From Alopecurus myosuroides (taxonomy: Eukaryota; Streptophyta; Magnoliopsida; Poales; Poaceae): DNA of 64,000 nt. Each line of letters begins with the position of its first letter. The first letter of the stretch is position 1. The translations under genes were made by a program, and so were the position numbers. A model generated the notes under the pieces. That model had not been told where the DNA came from. It saw only the letters and a program-made list of their open reading frames with translations, and did not search any database. This document shows, piece by piece, positions 11,701 to 21,456 of the stretch. The stretch is taken from NCBI GenBank assembly GCA_028641055.1, contig CM054062.1, positions 179,758,726 through 179,822,725 on the forward strand. Direction: 5' to 3'.

Positions 11701-13083
11701 TGATACGTCCAAAATGTATCTCCTTTTCCGCACACTTTTCTTATTGTTTGCCTCTAAACTTGTAAGTTTTGGATACCACTATCATGGAGTAACGTTGTTT
11801 TTAGCAGAATTACCATGGTGTCTTGTTTTTGTGCAGAAAAATCGACTGTCGGGAAATTGCCCGAAAAAGATCCCATTGAGCTTATATCACCAGAAGACCC
11901 CAGGAGCCAGAAGGACACCTGGAGGGGACAAGGAGTGGCCTAGACCACCCCTGGGTGCGCCCCCCTAGGCCGTGCCGCCTGGTGGTGTGGGGGCCACGTC
12001 CACCCCCTCGGGCTCCCCTTTCGACTACATATGCCCCGTAAACGTAAAACACGAGGGGGTTCGTCATATTCCACTGAAACACAACAGAGCGCCGCCGCCA
12101 CCTCGAAACTCAATTCGGGGATCAGAAGTTCCTGTTCTGGCGCTTTGCCGGGACAGGGATTTGGAGGAGATCATCGCCATCAACACCGCCACCTCATCTC
12201 CATCAACCATCCATGTTTCCCCCGTCCATGTGTGAGTAAACACCGCTGTAGGCTGAGGGATGGAAGGGGTTGGATGAGATCGATCATGTAATAATGCCAG
12301 ATTGTTAGGGCATAGTGCCTAGTATCCATTGTTAGTGTTTTCTAGCATTGTTGCAACTTGTTATGCTTAATGCTTGTCACTTTGGGCCCGAGTGTCATGA
12401 TCACAGATCTGAACATGTTATTGTTTCATGAGTATAATTATATTTCTTGATCATATCTGTAAGTTGTTTACACATGTCATTGTCCGGAACCAGAGGCCCC
12501 AAAGTGACAGAAATTGGGACAACCGAAGGGGATGGTTTTGATGTGAGGATCACGTGGGTTCACGGAGTGGTAATTCTTTTCTCTGGTGCTTTATTAAAAG
12601 GATAACCATAATTACCGGTAGTTTCCCTTGAGGCCCCGCTGCAACGGGCTGGTAGGACAAAATATGTTGTGCAAGTTTCTCATTGCGAGCACGTACGATT
12701 ATATTGGAACACATGCCTATGGTTTTCCTAGAACTTGGATTCTTTATTATTATTATCTGCAATGCCCATGTTTAGATTATTACATGACCTATCTTACTAA
12801 TGCAACGCCCGTTCGTCCATTCCCTCTATGCCTACGGTACTCCCATCTTGTTGTTTCCCGCAATTGCTACTGCTATTACTATTTTTCTCCTACTGTTATT
12901 TTACTACTACTGCTGCTATAAAACTGTTACCACTTATAAATTGTTGCAAGCAAATCTAATTTCAGGTGCAGCTGAATTGACAAGGCTTATAAACATTCTT
13001 TGGCTCCCCTTGTGTCGAATCAATAAATTTGGGTTTCACTTCCCTCGAAGACTGTTGCGGTCCCCTATACTTGTGGGTCATCA
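11701..13083 (+). repeat. 3' LTR of element 1
   Basis: 1,383 bp, starting TGATACGTCC and ending GGGTCATCA; the direct copy of 3568-4954. Confidence 0.95.
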
Positions 13084-13088
13084 TTGAC
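13084..13088. repeat. Target-site duplication of element 1, right copy (TTGAC)
   Basis: It directly follows the final CA of the 3' LTR and is identical to 3563-3567. Five bases is the usual Gypsy length. Confidence 0.95.
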
Positions 13089-14003
13089 ATAACCATTACC
13101 ATTATTAGAAGGATATGGCCTATAATTGTTACTACTAAAATTATTCCGGTAAGCATTGTTGTTGAAATTATAGTTTTTAATGAAGTTCACATCAACATGC
13201 TCTACTTGAGCAACCAAAGAGGCCAAAGGAACATTATCTGTATCAACATAAGTTTTACCGTTCACAAGCATAGACATAATAACATCAAGCTTATCACTCA
13301 AAGAAGAGGTTTCTTCAACAAAATTTACCTTCTTACCTGGTGGAGCTCTCTCAGTGTGCCATTCGGAATAATTTATCATCATATTATCAAGAAGCTTTGT
13401 TGCAGAACCCAAAGTGATGGACATAAAGGTACCTCCAACAGCTGAATTTAGAAGGTTTCTTGAAGAAAAATGCAGACCTGCATAAAAGGTTTGGATGATC
13501 ATCCAAGTAGTCATTCCATGAGTGGGACAATTCTTTACTAAATATTTTATTATTTCCCAAGCTTTAGCAACATGCTCATTATAAAGTTGCTTAAAATTCA
13601 AAATGCTACTTCTTAGAGATATAATCTTAGCAGGAGGATAATATTTTCCAATGAAAGCATCTTTACATTTGGTCGATGAATCAATATTGTTTTTAGGCAA
13701 AGATAGCAACCATTGTTTAGCTCTTCCTCTCAAAGAGAAAGGATATCATTTCAGTTTAATAATATCTCCATCTACATCCTTATATTTTTGCATCTCACAG
13801 AGTTCAACAAAATTATTAAGATGGGTAGCAGCGTCATGAGAACTAACACCAGAAAATTGCAATCTCATAAAAAGGTTTAACAGGGCAGGCTTAATCTCAT
13901 AAAAATCAGCAATAGGAGCAGGTGGAGCAATAGGTGTGCTTATAAAATCATTGTTGTTTGTGCTAGTTAAGTCACGCAACTTAGTGTTCTCAGGAGTACT
14001 CAT
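13084..14003 (-). pseudogene. Gypsy gag, N-terminal and core piece (element A)
   Basis: Reading starts at the ATG at 14003 (MSTPENTKLRDLTS) and runs leftwards. The retrotransposon gag core is clear: LRGRAKQWLLSLP, KDAFIGKYYPP, NFKQLYNEHVAKAWE and FYAGLHFSSRNLL. A linker rich in Asn follows. A frameshift near 13733-13746, between DGDIIKLK and the FSLRGRAKQW core, breaks it. It is cut at 13084 by element 1. In a live element this protein would build the virus-like particle that packages RNA. No protease or polymerase of A is visible in the window. Confidence 0.9.
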
Positions 14004-14196
14004 TTTAGATTGATTAAAAATAGGATGAAAATAACAACTAGAATAACAACTATTTATTGTGTGTTTTTGATATAGAGAAGAAAACAAGACAAAATAAAAT
14101 AAACTAAGCAAAACAAAAACAAATTAAAGAGATTGGAGGTGAGAGACTCCCCTTGCAGAAATCCTCTTTCTCCCCAGCAACGGCGCTAGAAAACTT
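14004..14196 (-). promoter_or_regulatory. Leader and PBS of element A
   Basis: Non-coding leader between the 5' LTR and the gag ATG (14003). The PBS is at 14171-14188: on the minus strand it is the complement of the tRNA-Asp tail with two mismatches (TCCCCAGCAACGGCGCTA on plus). The preceding sequence near 14130-14160 matches 30700-30740 in element B. Confidence 0.85.
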
Positions 14197-15628
14197 TGAT
14201 GGTGCTGTAGTGCATGCTCGTTGGGAGACCCCAAGTGTAAGGTATGAAGAGTGCAGCGGCAAGTTTGCCCTCAGAAAGAAACCAAGTTTGAATCGACCAG
14301 TAGGAGAAAGAAATCACTTCCGAAGGATGTTGTCAGCTGATGTTGGCAGGGCGCACTACTAGTTCAGCATCAATGTGGAATCTACAAAACACAATCAAAT
14401 TACTTTGCCCCAACGAAGCAGTGAGGTTGTCAATCTCACCGGTTTTGCTGAAAACAAAGGATGAGACGTATAGTGTGGAAAACAGTACATGTTTGCAGTA
14501 TAGGAAAGAGAACAATGATGGCAATGAATATGAGGTAAACAGTAATTGCAGTAGGAAAACAGTAGTTGCAGTGGTTGTATTATTAGTGTAAAGAAATGGA
14601 CCGGGGTCCAAAGTTGACTAGTTATGTCTATCCAAAACAGATACATAACATGTTGGGTAAACAAATTACAGCTGGGCAATTGACAGATATAAAGTCTGCA
14701 CCGTAGTGCATATGCATGACATGATGATTACTATGTGATTCATGCGGGAATTACAACAAGATTCATTGACAGTTATCCAACTGCATCTATGACTAATAAT
14801 CCACCTTCGGAACGCAATCCAATCAAACCTCGAGTATTAAGTTGCAAGCAACAGATAATTTCACTAATATACATCCCCCACCCGTTACGTTTATGTCACT
14901 CAAGCGTGAGTGAAGGGAAATCATTAACCCAATATCGAGCATAAATACCCCCTCTGGCAGTTACAAGCATCAACTTGGCCAGAGCATCTACTAGTAACAG
15001 AGACCATGCAAGATCATAAATAACATAAACATGAAAGAACATGATAGATTGATAATCATTGGACATAGCATTCAATATTGATCAGATCCCATCAAACACA
15101 ACATGTAGCATTACAATAATATGATCTTGATCATGTTAGGAATCTCGCAAGATCTAAACATGAGGCATAAAGAGGACATAACAACCATCTAGCTACTGCT
15201 ATGGACCCGTAGTTCAAGGATGAACTACTCACGCATCACTCTGGAGGTAGGCATGGTGATGAAGAGCCCTCCGATGATGATTTCCCCTCCCGGCAGGGTG
15301 CTGGGGAGAGCTTTAGAATCCTCCCAAACTAGGGTTGACGATGACGGCGGCTACGGAACTTTTATTGGAAAAAACCTCGGGTCTTTAGGGTTAACCCGTG
15401 GAGAATCTTAAATAAGCGAGAGGGCAACATCGGTGGGTGGCCAGGGGGGCTACACCACCTGGTGGCGCGGCCAAGGGGGAGGCGCCGCCCTATGGTGTGG
15501 GCCCCTGAGGCCCCCTTCTGGGTCCCCTCCGGACTCCGTGTACATGAGAAATTTCTAAGACCCTGGGATTTTATTTCGTCCAATTCCGAGAATATTCCAG
15601 AACCACTTTTCTGAAACCAAAAACAGCA
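14197..15628 (-). repeat. 5' LTR of element A, outer end missing
   Basis: Aligns with the complete LTR of element B (30774-32357), including the landmark blocks near 14590 (GACCGGGGTCC), 14990 and 15200-15300. It begins with TGATGGTGCTG next to the PBS. It stops about 130 bp short of its outer TGATACGTC terminus and runs straight into another LTR copy at about 15,629. Confidence 0.85.
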
Positions 15629-16453
15629 GAAAACAGGAACACAAAGAGGTTAAACGTATGGTGTGGAAAACAGTATGAAAACAGTAGGAGAAGTGTGAAA
15701 ACAGTGAAACAATGTGTGTATTATCTATATGAGAAAATGGACCGGGTCCACAGTTCACTAGTGTGTCTCTCCATACAAGATAGATAACATGTGTGGTGAA
15801 CAAATTACAGCTAGGCAGTTGACAGAAATGAAGGCTGCACCGTAGTGCATATGCAATACATAAAGATTACTATGTGATTCATGCGGGCATTACAACAAGA
15901 TACATAGACCATCATCCAACTACATCTATGACTAATAATCCACCCTCCAAATATCATCTGAACAAACGTTGGGTATTAAGTTGCAAGCAATAGATAATCG
16001 CAGTAAGCAAAGTATGTAATGTAAACGAAGTAAACACCGTAGGTTTCTCCCTAATCTCAACAGCACATCCTCCATCCGTCATGTTTCTGTCACTCGAGCA
16101 CAGATGCAAAGGAGGCATGAACCCACTATCGAGCATAAATACTCCCTCTTGGAGTTACTAGCATCTACTTGGCCAGAGCATCTACTAATAATGGAGAGTT
16201 TGCAAGATCATAAATAACATATGCATGAACATAACATGATAGATTAATAATCAGAAGACATAGCATTCAACATTCATCGGATCCCAGCAAACACAACATG
16301 TAGCATTACATAAAGATGATCTCGATCATGTAGGGAAGCTCACGAGATCTAAACATGAGGCATAAAGTGGAGAAGACAACCATCTAGCTACAGCTATGGA
16401 CCTGTAGTCCAGGGATGAACTACTAACGCATCACTTCGGAGGAGGGCATGGTG

Positions 16454-16458
16454 GTGTA
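16454..16458. repeat. Target-site duplication of LARD1, left (GTGTA)
   Basis: GTGTA precedes the LTR start TGTAACACC; matches 25978-25982. Confidence 0.94.
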
Positions 16459-19400
16459 TGTAACACCTGGGGTGTTACCCTATTAGAAAGTTTTTTTTTT
16501 GCTTGCATCATATGCATCACATTGCATTGCACCATGTTTGCATCACAACTGAAAATTCAAAACAATTTAAACTTTCACCCCCTGCTCAAAATTTCCAATT
16601 TCAAACTTGCAAGCTAAACCACTCATTTGTTTTTCAATAGTTTGAAATTGTTTTAATCAACTTGCTTGTTAATAAAATTTTCCCCTTTGTTAAAAAAAAA
16701 CCCTAATGGCAAATTCAAAAATCCAAATCAAACCAATCTTAATTATCATATTTCAATATGGGTTTAAATATTAAAATTTTGCAAACCAATTAAATTCCAT
16801 AATGTTTGTATAATTAATTGAACTTATTAAATACAATTTGTTTATTTCCCAAAATCCCAACCCAAACCCTATTTGAAAATCACCTAACAATTTAATATCA
16901 CATTAATGTTCAAGTTGTTGAAATTAATTTTTAACTACCTTGTTGTTGTTGTTTTGCAAATTAATAAAAATCTAATTATCAAATAAACACCCCAACCTCT
17001 ATTTGGAATTCAAATAACAAATTAGAAATCAATTAAAATTCTAAATTTTGAAGTTAATGATTAACATTACTTTTATGTGCTGTTTTGCAAAATAACAAAA
17101 TTTATTTATAAACTAAAAAGAAAACCCTAACCCTTTTCTATCTCTCTCTCCCTTTTATTCTTTACAAAAAAAAAATTCAATCAAAAGGAGAGGTAAAAGA
17201 AAAGCACAAAAACAAATGGAGAAAAGGCAGCCCACCCCTTTCTTTTCCTTCTCCCACAGCCCACCTCTCTTCTTTTCTTCCCAAGCCCATCTCTGTTTTT
17301 CTCCCCCCAGCCCACCAAACCTTCCAGCCCGATACCCCTCCGTTCTCTGTTGTCGTCTTCTTCCACGGTACGAACAGCTGCAGAGCCACTCGATCATCCT
17401 CTCCCCCTCCCGATTCGCATCCGTACCAAGCTCCAATCCCCATATAACCTACCCCCTACCCTCTGCTCGCAGCAACCCTAGTTCCCTTCCCCACCGCCGC
17501 CACCGCTTCCATCTCTTCCACCTCCCCTCCGCTTGTCTGATCCTTGAACCTTCACGAGAGAGAATACAGAGAGGGGTGAGCTCGCGGCCATCCCCTGCCA
17601 TGGTCACCTCGAGGAGCCACGGGTCCCGGGAATGGAACCGCGGCGTCCTCCTGGGCCTCCCCGTCCCCTCGCCGTCTGCCGGGAACCGCCGGGGAGCCCA
17701 CGCCGTCGCCGGGACTTTCCTCCTCGCCGCTGTCCATCAGTCTGCATCGAGAACCACTGAAGGTGATCTCCTCCTTCTCCTCTTCCCCTTCCGCGCCCTG
17801 CTGTTCGCCTCCACACCCCCGTACCCGCACGTTACACCCAAGCACATCCACGCACCGCGAGCCCTAGTCACCGTCGTGACCCACCGGAGAAACCACCGTC
17901 GAGCACTGCTGCTGTTCCGTCAGGTTCAGACTGAACCTGTTCGGGTTCAGTTAAAACGCGCAGAGACGACTCAACCCCCATCCTACCCCCTACCTGCTAA
18001 CAAACCACAAGCCACCGCAGTGGCAAAGACCCCTGTGCGCACGCCCCAGCTCACGGGTTCGATCCCTGCGGCCGCCAGGCCCCCTTTTTTCCCTTTTATT
18101 CGCGCATGCACGGGCGGGTCCCGCTGGTCAGTGACCGCGGTGGCTGCGTGGCGGACACCCGCGCCTCGTCAGCACCCGCGTGGCGCTAGGGCCCGCAGGT
18201 CAGCCGCTGTGGCTGGCTCTGCCCTCGGTGAACCCGTCCCAGATCCAGATCTGGATCCGGATCTTTGCAGAGAGGCCCCTGCCTCCACTTTTCTTTCGCA
18301 AATCAGTCCCTGGTCTTTTGCAAATAACGCTAAAATTCAAATGACTATAATTTCTAGTTCACAAACCCAAATGACACAAATTTTATATGTATCCCCATCA
18401 AAATTTCATGAACTTTTCAAATATGCTTCTTGTTTTCTGTTTTGAATTTTCAAAATGCAATTCAAATTTGAATTCAAATAATTCAATTGTAATTTGCAAC
18501 AATTCATAAATAATTCATACTATTTCCAAATAAGGCAAATAAAATATGTTTTCCATACCATTTTGAATAACCTTTTCAAATATAAATTTTGTTTCATGGT
18601 TTGAATAATTTAAATTGCCTAAATAATTTAATACTTGTTTAATTCATTTAAATTTGATAAAATCATAACTTGCTCAAAATAAAATAATTTTGAACATGCA
18701 AAATATGTTTTCAAACCATCAAAGTGTGAACTTTTCAAATATGAATTTGAATTTATGTTTTGAACAAATAAAATTCAAATAATATTCAAACTTGAATTAA
18801 ATTCAACTAAAACTTGTTTAATATTGTTTAATTCATAATTAAATTATCCTAATTCCAATTTCAATATTTGAAACATGTAATCCAACTAAAATTTGATGTT
18901 CTTTTCAAATACAATTTTGTTAATTGTTTTGAACACTTTAACTTGATGAAAACAACAATTGGTTATGTGACACCCTTAAGGAACCAAAATTTTCTAACTT
19001 AATAAATAAATTTCTAAAATTGGTAAACCTTATTTCCAACTGGTTCTATTGTTGTTATTTTGTTGTTTTCCTCATCCATGCATCATGCTAATCCACCTTC
19101 ACCTGTTGATTAGTTGGAAAACAATTGTTTCAACCATAATTCATGGGCTTTTCGTATGCAACTCAAATTGCATATGGGTCCATTTAAACCTGTTAATCAT
19201 GTCAACTAGTTTATTCTGATGCATCTTTAACTTGTCATGCAACCATATCTAGATCATGCTGGATCTTTTGCCGTAGTAGTAATTGTTGCGTCCGGTGTTT
19301 GTTCGAGGTTCGTTGCTTCTTCCCGGATAGGACGTTGAGATGATGTGAGCAACGACAAGTTCTGCTACCTTGCGGGATCTCAGGCAAGTATACTCACTTG

Positions 19401-20979
19401 CTGCCAAATGGCTGCCTTTCATCACTTGTTACCGATTCTTTCCGTTGTTCTTTTCTGCTAGCCTTAGTAGTAGTTGTTTCCGTTACGAACCCATCACATG
19501 AATCCCTTAACCTTGATATTGCCTCACCTCCATACCTATAACCATTGCTTGTTGCCCGTGTCTTACTAGCATGCTTAGGGTTGTTTTGCTCGAGTCTGTT
19601 ACCCGTTACTTTCTATTACTATTTCATTATGTTCTGGGGGCTCGATGTTTAATCAATCAATCATGCTAATGTTATTGTTAAATAATAATTTGATGATAAG
19701 GCACCGGCAGGAGGCCCTTTGTGGTTTTGAGGCCTGCTAGTGTCGACCCTAATAGGAAAAGGGTCTTTTCTACTGATCCATGATGAGCGCACTACCCGCA
19801 TGTGGGAAGCGAGTATGGGCGCCCCCCTCAATTTGACTCGATTCGCATCTCGTCCAAATCGCCTCATTTAGTTCGGGTTTTCCATTTGCTGCATGCATGA
19901 TCTTGCGAGCCCTTGGATCCCGGGTGGAACTTTCGTAGTCGGCATATAGGAGGACACGTTCTTAGAGTGCTATGAGGGTCCATTTTCTTCTGGGCTCGAT
20001 TAGCCGTGCGCCAAGGTGCTTTGGGCTTGATGCGAAGAAGAGTTGAGTTGTGTAGAGTACCTCGCTTGGTGGGTTGATCCCCCGTCTGGCGAGTTATTCT
20101 TGCGTGTACGGCCAAATTGGTGCAACCCTGCAGGGATAATCTTCTCGAGAAGCCGTGTTTTCCGCGGTTATGGATTACTTGGTGAAAGTACTGGCTAACA
20201 AGTACTCAGGACAACTTAAACCTAATGATTAACAATCTTACACCCAATGATTAACAACTTGACTAGTAATAGGCTTATTGACACAATAATCTGAACCATC
20301 ATTAATCCAACTGTGTGAGTTATCCTCGGATTGCTTCTTTGGATAAGGGGCGAGATCCAGGATGGGTTTGTTTGAAGATTATCTTTCAGTTGGTTACAAT
20401 ACTCGATCTTATCTTGTTTCTGTTAGCCGGAAGTTTTAGTATCTCTCTGTAGTTGGTTAGTGCCGCCCGTTGACGCTTATTTGCAATAACCCCCTTCCTT
20501 TCCGTTGATACCAAAGTATTTGTATCTTGTGATGACTGGCTATGCCGGTATCTTGTGAGTATGGGTTTATCCACTTGCCAGTACTTAGCCGTACTGACCC
20601 ACGAATCTCTTTCGTGGCTGCATATTCAACATTGCAGTCAACAGGTTTGAAGTCTGACGACGTTAGCTTGGGAATCCCTCCGGCTTGGCCTGGGCAGGGA
20701 TTGGACGCTCTCGGTTATATTCAGGACTCTTAGTCCAATTTGGATCTTGTCCGTAGCCGGACGCTATGTTGTTTCTTCCGCTGTTATTTGGATCTTTGTA
20801 TTGTACCAGTTGTATCCCTGGCTCGTCTGAGTCATCTTGTATCTATCTGTTTCTGTTGTAATTGTGGAATATTCGTGAACTGTTGTACTGTTATCATAAG
20901 TGGCAACCTGGAATCGGTTATTATGCGGATTTGGCGGGAATGCTGAAATCTGCATAGTGCCCGATCTCGGGGCGTCACA
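16459..20979 (+). repeat. 5' LTR of LARD1
   Basis: 4,521 bp. Layout: AT-rich part (to about 17150), GC-rich and Pro/Ser-coding-looking part (17216-18300), a second AT-rich part full of TTCAAAT/TTTTGAA words (18300-18960), then a mixed part (19260-20979). Positions 19560-20390 are strongly conserved with the LTR of LARD2. The 409-codon open frame at 17216-18445 is low in complexity, is broken in the other LTR and resembles no family, so I do not call it a gene. Confidence 0.93.
18019..18066 (+). other. tRNA-like box A/box B pair in the LARD1 LTR
   Basis: AGTGGCAAAGAC (box A-like, 18019-18030) is followed 36 bases later by GGGTTCGATCCC (box B-like, 18055-18066). The second LTR repeats this (box B at 23052-23063). 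It could be a captured tRNA-derived SINE head or an internal pol III promoter. No complete tRNA cloverleaf is seen. Confidence 0.4.
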
Positions 20980-21456
20980 AATGGTATCAGAGCCTTGGTT
21001 CCGATTCCCGAGATTGTTTCGATACGAATGGTTATCGAAGCAACGGGTCCGCAAAGCTTGTAGGATAACCTCGCTAACGGTCGTTGTTTCTAGAGTGTCA
21101 AAAACTATTTCTGCTAAACTATTTTGGAAAAACATCCCAATAGGATTCTTGTTTTCTCCTTATCCCTATTCTATTTCCCCTCCCATCTTATTTGTTTTGG
21201 AGTTTTCCCCCCTTGTCTATCTTTCAGAGTATTAGGATCCTACGTGGGTGCACGTTTTCTGAGCCTTTAACCTAATAGGTTCGATCATCGGAAGATTCCT
21301 GGTGGAAGAACATCGTCGTCACTCCGAGCAAGAATCCCTTGTTAGTGGTGTCGAGGAAATCAACTGGAAGCACGAAGAATCGATAGTCGAATTTTCTTCC
21401 CCTCTCGGGTTAGCAGGTGGATTGCGAGGGTGCAATCCCTTGTTAGTGGTGTCGTC
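20980..21456 (+). other. Interior of LARD1 (477 bp)
   Basis: It begins with the PBS (20982-20994) and carries no recognisable gene. A 21-bp sequence is present twice (21333-21353 and 21434-21454), the second copy ending two bases before the 3' LTR. No polypurine tract like the one in LARD2 is visible before 21457. A short frame near 21350-21400 (EEINWKHEES) vaguely recalls an integrase/chromodomain tail, but this is weak. Confidence 0.8.
20982..20994 (+). promoter_or_regulatory. Primer-binding site of LARD1 (initiator tRNA-Met)
   Basis: TGGTATCAGAGCC lies two bases after the 5' LTR and matches the complement of the initiator tRNA-Met 3' end. Confidence 0.93.

Larger units (their letters stand above)
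3568..13083 (+). mobile_element. Element 1: complete Gypsy (Athila-lineage) LTR retrotransposon without pol
   Basis: Two direct LTRs (3568-4954 and 11701-13083) both begin TGATACGTCC and end GTGGGTCATCA. They flank a 6.7-kb interior with a decayed tRNA-Asp PBS, gag-protease, a spacer, an Athila ORF1-like gene and a polypurine tract. The 5-bp duplication TTGAC lies at 3563-3567 and 13084-13088 inside A's gag. No reverse transcriptase, RNase H or integrase can be found between gag-protease and the 3' gene, so it needed a helper. The LTRs differ at many scattered sites, indicating considerable age. Confidence 0.95.
3347..15628 (-). mobile_element. Element A: minus-strand Gypsy element, remnant in two visible pieces
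   Basis: Visible parts are gag pieces at 3347-3567 and 13084-14003, a leader, a tRNA-Asp PBS (14171-14188) and most of the 5' LTR (14197-15628). The rest of the element lies left of the LINE, outside the window. Two insertions cut the gag: the LINE and element 1. The 5' LTR lacks its outer terminus and is fused to the LTR of element B near 15,629. The gag type and tRNA-Asp primer fit the Athila-related Gypsy group common in Triticeae; family name not assigned. Confidence 0.85.

Noticed and set aside
17216..18445. 409-codon open frame in the LARD1 LTR
   Set aside because: Pro/Ser/Arg-rich, no domain, open on both strands because of GC-rich sequence, and broken in the near-identical second LTR.
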